Of a DNA stretch of 64,000 nt, positions 10,073 to 19,926 are shown one piece after another (within the stretch, counting starts at the first letter, position 1; the number at the start of each line of letters is the position of its first letter). The DNA is from Vibrio ponticus. Lineage in GTDB: Bacteria > Pseudomonadota > Gammaproteobacteria > Enterobacterales > Vibrionaceae. The stretch spans positions 1,054,001-1,118,000 of the forward strand of contig NZ_AP019658.1 in NCBI RefSeq assembly GCF_009938225.1, in the 5' to 3' direction. The position numbers and the translations under genes were made by a program. The notes under the pieces were generated by a model that saw only the letters and a program-made list of their open reading frames with translations, was not told where the DNA came from and searched no databases.

Positions 10073-11305
10073 TTAAAAAGCTAAGCTTGCAGATAGATAC
10101 CACACATTTTGAGAGTATGTATTTGAATTGAGTGTGGAATCATTTTTTTCATACCTCCATCCCATAGAAATATCTGCATCCTCTGTTTCACTATATCCAA
10201 TGGAAACATCTATATTATTAAGTTTGTCTTTTCTTTCTGACTCAGAATAATCTTCTTTACTCAAAGAAAATCCTACTCGAGTGTAAAAATAGCTGAGCCA
10301 AAAATGCTGCCATTGGGATGAGAAATTCATTCGGTCAAGGTATGTCGAATCTTGCGCTGAGTCCTCTGCTTCCATACCTGTCATAATTGATATGGTTGAA
10401 TGTCCTGCCGGACGCCAATCCAAATCCCCTTTCCAGCTCAAACCACTAAAGTCTTTTCTTGCACTCGATTCATAATCTTTATTTTGCAGACCAAGACGTA
10501 ATCTTCCTGTCGTTTTTCCAGTGACATCCCACTCCGCACCAAAGTAGTAGAAGCTATTAAAGCTATCTTGCGATTGATTGTTTTCCGGTTCAGCCAAGCT
10601 GTAGTTTTTATCAAATAGCTCTAGTTGGGCAATTAACTGCGTACTATGTGATAAACGATAGTAAAACGCCAAACTCCCCCCTAATTGTTCAAAATCTTTA
10701 TACCGTGTGCTATAGCGGGCTAAATCATCGTTATTAATTTCTCGGTAGTTAATGTGCTCTTTGCGTAAATACTTTAACCCAGATTCAATCTTCCCTTTAG
10801 CACCCTTGGAGCCAAAACTGTATCCAAAATCAACATTGTGAATGGTATAACGAACAGGTTCTGTAGCGATTTTTGATAATTCATCTCCAGCTAATAACCC
10901 CGTACCACGTTCTTCATGACCTTTGGTTAGCTCATAATTAAGCTGGAAACTATTACGTGGATTTATCTGTATTGTATTATGACTGATAACAAAGTGATCT
11001 AAAAAACTGTCATCCATGCTATTGAAATAGCTACCTGACGATAGCCGATAGGCTAATTCATATCGATTGCCATTTCTATTGGATAAAAACACCACACCAG
11101 GCTTAAGAATAGACACCGTCGACGATTCTAGCGATTCACTCTCAGACAAACGACCTACATTATCAATATGCTCAATTTTTGTCTCTATAATTGGTATAAT
11201 ATGAATTCCAGAATCAGTAATATATCCAGCAGAATTACTAGAGACACTAGCAAATGATGTCAGTGAACCTGACAACCACAAAATGCATTTGCTCACTCTT
11301 TTCAT
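10073..11305 (-). CDS. Outer-membrane beta-barrel protein of the polysaccharide cluster
   Basis: About 410 residues. A signal peptide (MKRVSKCILWLSGSLTSFAS) is followed by many alternating amphipathic strands and an aromatic C-terminal residue (LSASLAF), the usual signature of an outer-membrane barrel. It resembles barrel proteins encoded in Vibrio exopolysaccharide loci next to short Wza-like exporters, so a role as the outer-membrane channel is likely but inferred. The frame opens at 11344, but I prefer the ATG at 11305 because it starts the signal peptide and has an AAAGGAA upstream. It is first in the operon. Confidence 0.8.
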   Translation of the reverse strand: MKRVSKCILWLSGSLTSFASVSSNSAGYITDSGIHIIPIIETKIEHIDNVGRLSESESLESSTVSILKPGVVFLSNRNGNRYELAYRLSSGSYFNSMDDSFLDHFVISHNTIQINPRNSFQLNYELTKGHEERGTGLLAGDELSKIATEPVRYTIHNVDFGYSFGSKGAKGKIESGLKYLRKEHINYREINNDDLARYSTRYKDFEQLGGSLAFYYRLSHSTQLIAQLELFDKNYSLAEPENNQSQDSFNSFYYFGAEWDVTGKTTGRLRLGLQNKDYESSARKDFSGLSWKGDLDWRPAGHSTISIMTGMEAEDSAQDSTYLDRMNFSSQWQHFWLSYFYTRVGFSLSKEDYSESERKDKLNNIDVSIGYSETEDADISMGWRYEKNDSTLNSNTYSQNVWYLSASLAF

Positions 11306-11855
11306 ACTGTTCGATTCCTTTCTAAACCATTTATGCTGTGCCAAAATACGTTTTTTTGTCTTAGCAAATCTAATGCTGAAAATTAAACTGTTTTATAAAT
11401 AGGTTCAAGCAAAGAAGGAATCAAAAGTTTATTATTCATTGTTAATCTCAGGTGTAAGACTAATCTACAACTCTCACTATTTACGCGGCATACTTCACAT
11501 TTAACTTACAATAATTATTAAATGTCATCATTAATGAACATGGTTAATATTCAAAAAATAATTCAGCTATATATTCTTAGGCAAAATGTCTAGAAACACA
11601 CAAATAAGTACTAGTTGCTGTTATTATTTACTAAACTTATATATTAGTTTTTATTACTAATGTAATTTAACTAGACATTGTTGGGAGATGAAGTGTTATG
11701 GTTTAGCGTGATGAAAAACGAGATCTGCGATCTTAAACGTACAGGGGTAACATCACACCTCTGTAGAATTCGAAGGAACGATTCAGAGATCACTTGATCA
11801 AATCGACACTTCGCCCTATTATATCGCCATTCGACGATTAACTATTTTGTAGTCT
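11306..11855. promoter_or_regulatory. Divergent intergenic region, capsule operon and arsR promoters
   Basis: About 550 AT-rich bases between the minus-strand polysaccharide operon and the plus-strand arsR. It must hold the promoter of the polysaccharide operon and, at its right end, the arsR operator. No reading frame of note was found, and I could not place a convincing -10/-35 pair or a c-di-GMP regulator site by eye. Confidence 0.45.
11823..11838. promoter_or_regulatory. Inverted-repeat operator upstream of arsR
   Basis: ATCGCCATTCGACGAT is an ATCGTC-N4-GACGAT palindrome with one mismatch. A perfect version lies at 12251-12266 in front of the efflux gene. The duplication suggests both are sites for the ArsR protein encoded between them. 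Confidence 0.6.
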
Positions 11856-12194
11856 ATGACACAGTGTAACGCAGCAGATGCATCGTTATTGGATGCAACA
11901 CCAACTCAACTAGAGCTCGAACAACAATTTGCCGCACAAGCAAAAGCGCTGGCTCACCCTGCTAGAGTGCGCATTTTGAAAACACTCTTGGTTCTTGAAA
12001 GTATGGGCGGTTGTTTGAATAGTGATTTGGTCTCTCAGTTAGGTTTAGCACAATCAACCGTGTCAGAGCACTTAAGAATCTTGAAAGCTGCTGGCTTTAT
12101 TATCGCGGAGCCTAATCCGCCGAAAATCTGTTATCGCGTGTCGCCAAATGCGACAAAACAGTTTATTGGTCTTTTCGAGCAGATCACTCAGTAA
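11856..12194 (+). CDS. ArsR-family metalloregulator
   Basis: 112 residues with a winged helix typical of ArsR/SmtB repressors: LAHPARVRILKTLL, then the recognition helix LAQSTVSEHLRILKAAGFI. It lacks the E. coli-type CVC motif; candidate ligand cysteines are in GGCLN and PPKICYRV. It should repress its own gene and the ACR3 pump 90 bases downstream until arsenite binds. A matching palindrome sits in front of each of the two genes. The assignment to arsenite rests on the neighbour. Confidence 0.88.
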   Translation: MTQCNAADASLLDATPTQLELEQQFAAQAKALAHPARVRILKTLLVLESMGGCLNSDLVSQLGLAQSTVSEHLRILKAAGFIIAEPNPPKICYRVSPNATKQFIGLFEQITQ

Positions 12195-12250
12195 TAACGA
12201 TTAGTTTGGGGCTCATCCCCCAAACTATTCAAAATTTTTTGCATTATCAC

Positions 12251-12266
12251 ATCGTCATTCGACGAT
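12251..12266. promoter_or_regulatory. Perfect palindromic operator upstream of the ACR3 gene
   Basis: ATCGTC-ATTC-GACGAT is a perfect 6-4-6 inverted repeat 17 bases before the ACR3 start. It repeats the element in front of arsR. It likely gives the pump its own ArsR-controlled promoter, or a second repression point. Confidence 0.62.
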
Positions 12267-12283
12267 AAACGAAGAGAAACGTT

Positions 12284-13351
12284 ATGAATGCTTCAACCCA
12301 ACAGATAAAAACACCGAAAATGGGCTTTTTAGATCGCTACCTCACTTTATGGATATTTCTCGCCATGGCGCTTGGGGTATCGCTAGGTGCTCTATTCCCG
12401 CAAATCGCTCAATGGAATGATGCCATGTCGGTTGGCACAACCAATATCCCACTTGCGATTGGCTTAATCCTAATGATGTATCCACCTCTAGCGAAGGTAG
12501 ACTACAGCCTACTCGGTAAAGTCAAAAAAGATAAACAAGCTATCAAACTCTCTTTGTTTATGAACTGGATTGTCGGTCCTATCTTGATGTTTATTCTCGC
12601 GCTAACCTTTTTAGGCGATCACCCAGGTTATATGGTAGGCATAATTTTGATTGGTCTTGCTCGCTGTATCGCGATGGTTTTGGTATGGAATGATATCGGT
12701 GGTGGCAATAAAGAATACGGTGCGGCATTAGTCGCAATCAACAGCGCCTTTCAAATCGTAACATACAGCTTTATGGCATGGCTTTTCATTACCGTATTAC
12801 CACCACTGTTTGGCTTTCAGGGCTTTGCTGTCGACATTTCTATGCTTGATATTGCTGAGAGTGTATTAATTTACTTAGGCATCCCATTCCTAGCTGGGTT
12901 TCTGAGCCGTAAAATCTTAGTTAAAGCAAAAGGCGAAGCTTGGTATAACGAGCGCTTTATCCCTGCTATTTCGCCGATCACTCTAGTGGCACTATTGGCA
13001 ACGATTGTTTTAATGTTCAGCCTGAAAGGTGAAATGATCCTGGAATTGCCAATGGACGTAGTCCGTGTCGCCATTCCGCTCGCAATCTACTTTGTAGTGA
13101 TGTTTTTCGTCAGCTTTTATGTCGGCAAGCGTATGGGCATTGAGTACGACAAAAACGCATCCATTGCGTTTACTGCAACCGGTAACAACTTTGAACTGGC
13201 GATTGCCGTATCAATCGCTGTATTTGGACTGAATTCAGACCAAGCATTTGCAGGCGTTATCGGTCCACTTATCGAAGTACCGGTGTTAATTGCACTGGTT
13301 AACGTTGCGCTCAAACTAAAACAACGTTACCCAGTATTCGCTAAAGTGTAA
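12284..13351 (+). CDS. ACR3-family arsenite efflux permease
   Basis: 355 residues with ten predicted membrane segments, beginning after a short cytoplasmic lead ([19 protein letters not shown]). ACR3 features include [14 protein letters not shown] and the conserved cysteine in [15 protein letters not shown] within the fourth membrane segment, as well as [12 protein letters not shown] near the C-terminus. It extrudes arsenite using the proton gradient. No arsenate reductase gene is in this locus. It is transcribed with or just after arsR and ends at a strong terminator. Confidence 0.93.
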   Translation: MNASTQQIKTPKMGFLDRYLTLWIFLAMALGVSLGALFPQIAQWNDAMSVGTTNIPLAIGLILMMYPPLAKVDYSLLGKVKKDKQAIKLSLFMNWIVGPILMFILALTFLGDHPGYMVGIILIGLARCIAMVLVWNDIGGGNKEYGAALVAINSAFQIVTYSFMAWLFITVLPPLFGFQGFAVDISMLDIAESVLIYLGIPFLAGFLSRKILVKAKGEAWYNERFIPAISPITLVALLATIVLMFSLKGEMILELPMDVVRVAIPLAIYFVVMFFVSFYVGKRMGIEYDKNASIAFTATGNNFELAIAVSIAVFGLNSDQAFAGVIGPLIEVPVLIALVNVALKLKQRYPVFAKV

Positions 13352-13365
13352 CGTTAATAGTAGAT

Positions 13366-13395
13366 AACAAAAGAGGGCTTTCGCCCTCTTTTGTT
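13366..13395. terminator. Bidirectional terminator between ACR3 and EIIC-EAL genes
   Basis: AACAAAAGAGGGC-TTTC-GCCCTCTTTTGTT is a perfect 13-base stem with A and T runs on both sides. It serves the convergent genes ending at 13351 (+) and 13408 (-). Confidence 0.9.
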
Positions 13396-13407
13396 ATTAA
13401 AAAGTGT

Positions 13408-15441
13408 TTACTGGCAGAACATCTGCTTATCAACAATCTCATTAAATGGCATTGGTTTGTAAAAATAGAAGCCTTGAATTAAGTGAATGTTCTGTTCAAC
13501 CATAAAATCAATTTCTTCCTGTTTCTCAACGCCTTCAACAACGATTTCCGCCCCTGTTGTTCTTACCAATTGGCTGGTCAAACTAAACATCTCTTTACCG
13601 TTCTTTTGGTTTAAGTTTAGAACTAAAGAGCGGTCAATTTTCACTTTGTCGAACTCATAACGGCTCAAGTAACCAATTGACGAGTAGCCGGCACCAAAAT
13701 CATCCAAAGCAATACGAATACCTTTACTTCGTAATTGCTGTAATACCGACCAAGTCTTTTCTTCATCTTGGATCAGCAAGTCTTCGGTGATTTCAAATTC
13801 AACTTGTTCAAAAGATAAGCTACTTTTTTCAATCAGATTCGTCACAATGCTGGCGAAATTTTCCACCAAGAACGTGTCTGGTGAGATGTTAATCGAGACC
13901 TTGAACGTTGGATTAACCGCTAGAGGGCTCACTTCAGTCAGAGCTTGTTTCACTACCCACAAATCGAGCTCCGAGGTTAAACCAAGTTTAGCGAAACTCG
14001 ACAAGAACCAAGGCGGCGTGATTTTACCATCATAGCCTTGGTGACGGATTAGCACTTCCAACGAATTAACACAGCCTCGGCTCATATCATATTGAGGCTG
14101 GTAGTAAAGTATGAAGTCACCACTAGACTGCAACTGACTAATCTCGCGTTGAGCCGACAGATTTGCACTCATTTGCGGCAATACCCCCATTACCGATCGG
14201 CTATTGCCTAGATCGCGGTAATTAAAGAAATTGTCAGAGAGTCCCTTAGTAAACACGGCATTCATACCAGCAACTTTATCCATCTGCTTAAAAAATGGCA
14301 GATAAATCGCGACACCCATCAAAACAATCACTAACTGTAATATTGGTGCTGCAAAGTCGTTACCCGTTGCGAGATAACCACTCAAAAACGCAGGTGTCAT
14401 CCAGCTGATAAACGTTTGTACCGGTGCAACCCAGCCGATTGAAGTCGCAAAATAGGCGACAACCAAGCCAGCCATTGGCGTTAATAGAAACGGTATCACG
14501 AGCACTGGGTTGAAAATGATTGGTAGACCAAACAATATCGGCTCATTGATATTAAAGATACTCAGTACTAAGGTTGCAACCGCTAATGTTCTATAACCTT
14601 TATTTTTGGTAAAGAACAACATACATAGCACTAAACTAAGTGTATTACCTGAACCGCCTATACCGGCATAAACATCATAAAAATTGCTGGTTAAGATCGG
14701 TAGCTCGACGCCAAATGAACGGTAAAGCTCAAAACTTTGCTGAGTAAACTCATACAATTCACTCTTAATTGGGGACAGAATGATATGTCCGTTCACACCA
14801 ATAGCCCAAAACAAGTTTCTGACTAATTCATAGACTAAAGCATCACCTAAAGAGTACTCATCGAGACTTGGTATAAGACGTACGAATTCGCTAAAAGACT
14901 GAATCCAACCTTTAAACAAAGAACCTGCGCCAGCATAGAGTACAACCATGAAGATACAAGCACCCACTAAGTTGATGGTTTGATCGACCACATTAGGTAG
15001 ATCACTTTCCATAAACAATTTCTTGCGCTCTAAAATTTGGGTGGTTTTACTAACCAATAAAGGGATGAAGATCGCAAGTGGGTAGTTGGTTGGAATCATA
15101 GTACCTGGATGCAACATTCCCCACTCGTGACCCAAAATCACATAGATCAATAAAGAAGGAGTGATGACATTGGTACGAGATGTCTTATGCAGAGTCGCCA
15201 AAAACTGCGAGTAGTAGACAACGAGTAGAATTGGAAAAAGTTTCCAAATCAATGTACTAGTAAATAGAATTTTGTCGGCAAGAGCCGTCATACCGACAAC
15301 AGTAAGACCATTACCTACCAGCATACAGAAAGCAGAAATCAAACTGATCGGTAAAAGCATTAAAAACACGTTACATAAGCCATTGATGTAACTGTTTTCA
15401 GATGTGCTCGCGATAAAGCGATACAACGATTTTAAATTCAT
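13408..15441 (-). CDS. PTS EIIC-like membrane domain fused to EAL c-di-GMP phosphodiesterase
   Basis: About 677 residues. The N-terminal 430 residues are a PTS EIIC (cellobiose/lactose-type) membrane domain with GIGGSGNTLSL and NINEPILFGLPIIFNP. The C-terminal 250 residues are an EAL domain with SLEVLIR in the EAL position, FEITEDLL, DDFGAGYSSIGYL, VEGVEK and QGFYFYKP, so the metal and catalytic residues look intact. It probably hydrolyses c-di-GMP in response to a ligand sensed by the membrane domain. No EIIA/EIIB is fused. A longer frame opens at 15522, but the ATG at 15441 starts the conserved EIIC N-terminus. Confidence 0.9.
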   Translation of the reverse strand: MNLKSLYRFIASTSENSYINGLCNVFLMLLPISLISAFCMLVGNGLTVVGMTALADKILFTSTLIWKLFPILLVVYYSQFLATLHKTSRTNVITPSLLIYVILGHEWGMLHPGTMIPTNYPLAIFIPLLVSKTTQILERKKLFMESDLPNVVDQTINLVGACIFMVVLYAGAGSLFKGWIQSFSEFVRLIPSLDEYSLGDALVYELVRNLFWAIGVNGHIILSPIKSELYEFTQQSFELYRSFGVELPILTSNFYDVYAGIGGSGNTLSLVLCMLFFTKNKGYRTLAVATLVLSIFNINEPILFGLPIIFNPVLVIPFLLTPMAGLVVAYFATSIGWVAPVQTFISWMTPAFLSGYLATGNDFAAPILQLVIVLMGVAIYLPFFKQMDKVAGMNAVFTKGLSDNFFNYRDLGNSRSVMGVLPQMSANLSAQREISQLQSSGDFILYYQPQYDMSRGCVNSLEVLIRHQGYDGKITPPWFLSSFAKLGLTSELDLWVVKQALTEVSPLAVNPTFKVSINISPDTFLVENFASIVTNLIEKSSLSFEQVEFEITEDLLIQDEEKTWSVLQQLRSKGIRIALDDFGAGYSSIGYLSRYEFDKVKIDRSLVLNLNQKNGKEMFSLTSQLVRTTGAEIVVEGVEKQEEIDFMVEQNIHLIQGFYFYKPMPFNEIVDKQMFCQ

Positions 15442-15583
15442 GTTGGGCTTTTTCTCTTTATTTGCTTTTTTATAAAGCCTTGCAAATAGAAACGCCGCCC
15501 CATTCATTCCGTGTGGTGTCACCTCTAACTAGAGATGGTTGTTCTCTCAACAGCGCCAAATTGACTATTCATTATCAATTCAC

Positions 15584-15614
15584 TTGCTTTAATAAGCACA
15601 TAGAGTGATATATA
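15584..15614 (+). promoter_or_regulatory. Candidate plus-strand promoter for a short RNA
   Basis: TTGCTT at 15584 and GATATA at 15607 are spaced 17 bases and point rightwards toward an orphan terminator at 15635-15668. No plus-strand gene lies here. This is a by-eye match only. Confidence 0.35.
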
Positions 15615-15634
15615 AGCAAGTCGGCGCACAGTAC

Positions 15635-15668
15635 TCCCAATGAAAGCAAACTTCCATTGGGATTTTTT
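15635..15668 (+). terminator. Orphan plus-strand Rho-independent terminator
   Basis: TCCCAATG pairs with CATTGGGA across a 12-base loop and is followed by TTTTTT on the plus strand only. Both flanking genes are on the minus strand, so this would end a short plus-strand transcript. Confidence 0.65.
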
Positions 15669-15718
15669 GTTATGACGATAGCATTATCTAAAATTAGAGT
15701 TTTTAGTCTAAAAAGCAT

Positions 15719-16579
15719 CTAAAGTGATGAAATATCGTTCGATTTCTCCACAAAACGTTGCTCATAAAGCACCATAAAATCTTCTCGAATCAATTGCTCA
15801 ATATGGTTAGCTTGATCGGTTGGACAGAAGATCATTATGTGGATATTTTGCTCACCAGTTGCCGTACTATTAATATGAATATGCGGTTCGGAACCTGGTA
15901 GATCGACGCCAGCATGGCGCTCAATGATCGAGTTGTATCGTCTTGCGACTTCAATAAAATCCTGACAGTGGTTTTCAATCTTGTTAGTCAAATCAGGCAG
16001 CATTGGGTATAAGTTGACGAAATCACGTACCACAATCGAAAAATCGTGATACACGAATCGCTTCATAAAATTTAAGTTCTTAACTGGATAAGTAAAAAAC
16101 ATACTGTTTGGCAATGTCGCTGTTTTACCCGTAAAGTGATACTGCCCATGGTAAAGATCAATTTCTTGGATTACGGTTGCCATCATGTTGTGCTCTATCA
16201 CTTCACCGCACAGCTTGCCTACTTCAATCCAATCCCCTATTCGAAATGAGCGCGAACTCGCTCGTTGAATTGATCCTGTAAAACAAAGAATAATTTCTTT
16301 ACTCGCAACGACCACTGCAACGGCAATGGCTGTTAATGACAGTGCAAACTCATTGATTTCGGACTGCCAGAGAATAAAAAGTAATAAAACAATTGTGGTG
16401 AACGAGCCGTTTTTGGTACGCGACATCCATTTGCGTTGATCTTCAGAAACGAACGCCACATCACCACGTATTTTGGACAACGCAATCCGGCGGATGATCG
16501 AGATAAAAGTGATAATTAAAACAGAAAAGACTATTTTGTGAGTAAGAAGAAAATCGATTACAACTTGTACTTTCTCCAC
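15719..16579 (-). CDS. MscS-like mechanosensitive channel family protein
   Basis: 286 residues. Two to three membrane segments (FLLTHKIVFSVLIITFISII, then about 55-95) are followed by an MscS beta domain starting RIGDWIEVGKLCGEVIEHNMMATVIQ and a soluble alpha-beta tail. The family forms tension-gated or ligand-gated channels. The pore helix glycine/alanine pattern of E. coli MscS is not obvious here (AVAVVVASKEIILCFTGSI), so gating may differ. The start is a GTG at 16579 with CAGGAGTAA upstream. It is probably monocistronic. Confidence 0.85.
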   Translation of the reverse strand: MEKVQVVIDFLLTHKIVFSVLIITFISIIRRIALSKIRGDVAFVSEDQRKWMSRTKNGSFTTIVLLLFILWQSEINEFALSLTAIAVAVVVASKEIILCFTGSIQRASSRSFRIGDWIEVGKLCGEVIEHNMMATVIQEIDLYHGQYHFTGKTATLPNSMFFTYPVKNLNFMKRFVYHDFSIVVRDFVNLYPMLPDLTNKIENHCQDFIEVARRYNSIIERHAGVDLPGSEPHIHINSTATGEQNIHIMIFCPTDQANHIEQLIREDFMVLYEQRFVEKSNDISSL

Positions 16580-16633
16580 GAGTTACTCCTGTAAGCAGTT
16601 TTATTGGTTTACATTGAATCATTCAATGTTGAG

Positions 16634-17101
16634 TTAGTTATAGCGAGCCGATGTAATAAACTCACCAAAACTTTCGCACCATACTATCACTGTGTTGTAT
16701 TCAGAAACATTAACCTCCGGCGGTAAATTCAAACTAAAGCGGTCAAAAGTTTTAATATCACCAATCTGAATCATTGTATCTTTGTACTGAGCAAATGCCT
16801 CTTCGGTTTCAATAAATACCGGTGATAGGTAGAGTTTGTAATCAGGACCTGGTGCAAGCTCGCCCATGAACACGATTTGAGTATCGCTGATCGCCACTGA
16901 GCCTTCACCCCAGTGCAAAAAGTCACTGTCTAGCCGCTCTCGTTGAAATTCAGCGTTAAACAGTGCATGTTTGGTGATGTCTTGTATCTCTTCTACGGCT
17001 GGTGCCGTAGGCTGGGTAAGAATAGGCAAAGCGTAGATCCCTAACGCGAAACCCACAGCAGCAAACGTAAGATGGGACCCAATTAATAAAAGAAATCGCA
17101 T
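16634..17101 (-). CDS. DM13 domain protein, membrane-anchored
   Basis: 155 residues. A single N-terminal membrane segment (FLLLIGSHLTFAAVGFALGIYALPIL) precedes a DM13 domain: FLHWGEGSVAISDTQIVFMG, APGPDYKLYLSP, and a C-terminal NTVIVWCESFGEFITSARY with the conserved cysteine. DM13 domains are proposed to mediate redox or electron transfer outside the cytoplasm; that is a family prediction. AAGGAG precedes the ATG. The physiological role is unknown. Confidence 0.85.
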   Translation of the reverse strand: MRFLLLIGSHLTFAAVGFALGIYALPILTQPTAPAVEEIQDITKHALFNAEFQRERLDSDFLHWGEGSVAISDTQIVFMGELAPGPDYKLYLSPVFIETEEAFAQYKDTMIQIGDIKTFDRFSLNLPPEVNVSEYNTVIVWCESFGEFITSARYN

Positions 17102-17179
17102 TTATACTCCTTCAAATTCAGTATTGAGCCAGACCGATTCCCAGTCTGGCTCTTACTAAATCCTAGAGCATTCAGGCGA

Positions 17180-18409
17180 TTAACGGTATTCTAAAGCGGT
17201 TTTTTCTGCCAATTTTACTATCACGCTAACAGCTTGCTTCATTCCATCAACCGTAATGAATTCGTGAATACCGTGGAAATTGTAGCCACCAGTAAAGATA
17301 TTCGGGCAAGGCAAACCCATAAATGACAATCTTGCACCATCGGTACCACCTCGAATCGGCTTAATCAAAGGTTCTACATCACACTCGAGCATCGCCTGTT
17401 TTGCTAGTTCAATAATGTGTGGATGAGGCTCAACCATCTCCTTCATATTGAAGTAGCTATCAGTGAGTTTTAGCTCAACACGACCACGGCTTAAGCTAGC
17501 ATTTATGTCATCGGTAATACGCTGCATGAACGCTTTACGCTGTTCCAATCCATCGCGCTCAAAGTCACGGATAATGTATCCGAGTTCGCTTTTCGCCACA
17601 GACATCTCAGCAGATTTTAGATGGTAGAAACCTTGATAACCTTCGGTGCACTCCGGCGTTTCCTCTGCTGGCATCATCATTTGAAAACGCGCAGCGATGT
17701 TCATTGAGTTAACCATTTTGTCTTTGGCTGTACCCGGGTGGACATTGTTACCGTAGAAAATGACATCAGCATTGGTCGCGTTAAAGTTTTCAAACTCCAA
17801 CTCACCTACAGGACCGCCATCAATGGTGTAAGCCCATTGCGCACCGAATTTTTCAACATCAAATAAGTTAGCACCACGACCGATTTCCTCGTCTGGCGTA
17901 AAGCCAATGCAGATATCTCCGTGAGGAATGGTTGGATTTTCGATTAGCGTTGCAATTGCTGTGATGATTTCAGCAATACCCGCTTTATTGTCTGCACCTA
18001 GAAGCGTTGTTCCATCTGTCGTGATCAGTGTGTGACCATGTAACTTATGTAAATCTGGGTATTGAACTGGTGAAAGAACTTGCTCACCAGTTCCTAAAGC
18101 AATATCACCACCTTGGTAGTTTTCAACCACTTGAGGTTTTACATTCGCTCCAGATGCATCAGGTGCAGTATCCATGTGTGCAACAAAACCTATCGCTGGT
18201 ACTTCATAGTTTACATTACTTGGTAAACGAGCCATTAGGTAACCGTTCGCATCTAATGTTACATCGCTTAAGCCGAGTTCAACTAACTCCTGTTTTAGTT
18301 GATTGGCGAAAGTAAATTGTCCATCACTGCTTGGGCATGCAGCGTTAGCTGGGTTTGATTGAGTGTCAAAAGAAACATAACGCAGAAATCGTTTAACCAA
18401 ATTATCCAT
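17180..18409 (-). CDS. pepT: Peptidase T, tripeptide aminopeptidase
   Basis: About 409 residues, the usual size for PepT. Two-zinc M20 residues are in place: [33 protein letters not shown] and the final His in [13 protein letters not shown]. It removes the N-terminal residue from tripeptides in the cytoplasm. A TTG five codons upstream (18424) is open, but the ATG at 18409 has GAGAAG at the right spacing and begins the conserved [17 protein letters not shown]. No other gene is close enough to form an operon. Confidence 0.96.
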   Translation of the reverse strand: MDNLVKRFLRYVSFDTQSNPANAACPSSDGQFTFANQLKQELVELGLSDVTLDANGYLMARLPSNVNYEVPAIGFVAHMDTAPDASGANVKPQVVENYQGGDIALGTGEQVLSPVQYPDLHKLHGHTLITTDGTTLLGADNKAGIAEIITAIATLIENPTIPHGDICIGFTPDEEIGRGANLFDVEKFGAQWAYTIDGGPVGELEFENFNATNADVIFYGNNVHPGTAKDKMVNSMNIAARFQMMMPAEETPECTEGYQGFYHLKSAEMSVAKSELGYIIRDFERDGLEQRKAFMQRITDDINASLSRGRVELKLTDSYFNMKEMVEPHPHIIELAKQAMLECDVEPLIKPIRGGTDGARLSFMGLPCPNIFTGGYNFHGIHEFITVDGMKQAVSVIVKLAEKTALEYR

Positions 18410-18666
18410 ATCTGTACTTCTCAAAATAGCTTTCGTTTAGGTATATGAAGCACAATATGAGCGACATCAAGGCTCGAGACAATGACTTAAACAATAGTTT
18501 TCCGATTTAATCAGTCAGATTTATTAGAGGATGGGAAAAGTCGCTAAAGTCATCAATAGAGAAGCGCGTTTCGCCTCCTCTCGCTGAATCATCGTCTTTG
18601 ATATGAGTGAGTTGACTCATTTAAGTTGTTAATCACGCCTTCAAGCCTCATTAGCCTTCCGCGGAA

Positions 18667-18702
18667 CAAAAAAAAGCGCCATCAAATGAAGGCGCTTAAA
18701 CA
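18667..18702 (-). terminator. Terminator after nupC
   Basis: On the minus strand AAGCGCC-TTCATTTGAT-GGCGCTT is followed by eight or more T residues, about 20 bases after the nupC stop. Confidence 0.88.
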
Positions 18703-18717
18703 AAACTGATTGGTTAA

Positions 18718-19926
18718 TTAAAGCAGAATAAAGATACCCGCTAAACATGCACTCATTAGGTTCGCCAGTGTACCGGCAGCTACCGCTTTAAGACCTAGGT
18801 TGGCAACTTCAGAACGACGCTCAGGAGCAATCACACCAATCGAACCAAGCTGGATTGCAATAGAACCGATGTTAGCAAAACCACACAGAGCGAAAGTAAT
18901 GATCACTTGCGAGTGTTCTGATAGCAGTTGTTTGTGTTCTACGAAGTCAATGAAGGCAACAAACTCATTCATTACCACTTTTTGACCAATGTATGAACCC
19001 GCCATCAATACTTCATTTGATGGTACACCGATAACCCAAGCAAGTGGTGCGAACAAGTAACCAAATAGACCTTGCAGCGTGACGCCTGAGAAACCAACAA
19101 GCTCACCCAAGTTTTCAAGACCCGTATTGACCATCGCGATAACCGATACAAATGCAATCAGCATGGTACCTACAGCAACGGCTACTTTCATACCATTCAT
19201 CGCACCGCTTGCAAGCGCATCGATAACGTTAGAGTCTTGAGCTTTGTCCATTTCAATGTCTGACTGATCAACTGGTGTACCGCGTTCAGGTACAATGATC
19301 TTTGCCATCATCAAACTACCAGGGGCAGCCATAAAGCTCGCCGCAATAAGGTATTTAAGATCGACACCCAAGCCTGCGTATCCACCCAGTACACTACCCG
19401 CTACCGATGCCATACCACCAGCCATTACAGCAAACAGTTCAGAACGAGTCATACGAGAAAGGAAAGGACGAACAAGAAGTGGAGATTCACCTTGAGAAAG
19501 GAAGATATTACCCGTTGCAACGAGAGATTCAGCTTTACTTGTACCCAAGAATTTTTGAATAGCGCCACCGATGAACTCGATAACACGTTGCATGATGCCT
19601 AAGTAATAAAGCGCTGAGATAACCGCACTAAAGAAGATAATAATAGGAAGGACGCGGACAGCGAAGATAAAACCAGTATTAGCAAGATCGCCAAAAAGGA
19701 ACTTGATGCCTTCATCGGCAAAAGAGAGAAGACTTGCAACACCACCACTTAAACTGGCTAACGCTACTTGCCCCCACGGGAAATAGAGAACTAAGGCGGC
19801 GAAACCAACCTGCAATAGCATCGCTCGCGATACTGTTTTCCAATTGATCGCCTTACGGCTCTCTGACAACAGCACTGCACATCCAACTAGGACTAGGATA
19901 CCGATTAAACCAAAAATCACATTCAC
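18718..19926 (-). CDS. nupC: NupC-family concentrative nucleoside transporter
   Basis: 402 residues, matching CNT proteins. It has an N-terminal helix pair, the gate-domain segment GIMQRVIEFIGGAIQKFLG, the QGESPLLVRPFL nucleoside-binding hairpin, and a second hairpin PSNEVLMAGSYIGQK. ALCGFANIGSIAIQLG lies near the C-terminus. It imports nucleosides with Na+ or H+. The start is a GTG at 19926 with AAAGGTGAT upstream. A long GC-rich leader and two PurR-like boxes lie upstream, suggesting purine-responsive control. Confidence 0.94.
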   Translation of the reverse strand: MNVIFGLIGILVLVGCAVLLSESRKAINWKTVSRAMLLQVGFAALVLYFPWGQVALASLSGGVASLLSFADEGIKFLFGDLANTGFIFAVRVLPIIIFFSAVISALYYLGIMQRVIEFIGGAIQKFLGTSKAESLVATGNIFLSQGESPLLVRPFLSRMTRSELFAVMAGGMASVAGSVLGGYAGLGVDLKYLIAASFMAAPGSLMMAKIIVPERGTPVDQSDIEMDKAQDSNVIDALASGAMNGMKVAVAVGTMLIAFVSVIAMVNTGLENLGELVGFSGVTLQGLFGYLFAPLAWVIGVPSNEVLMAGSYIGQKVVMNEFVAFIDFVEHKQLLSEHSQVIITFALCGFANIGSIAIQLGSIGVIAPERRSEVANLGLKAVAAGTLANLMSACLAGIFILL

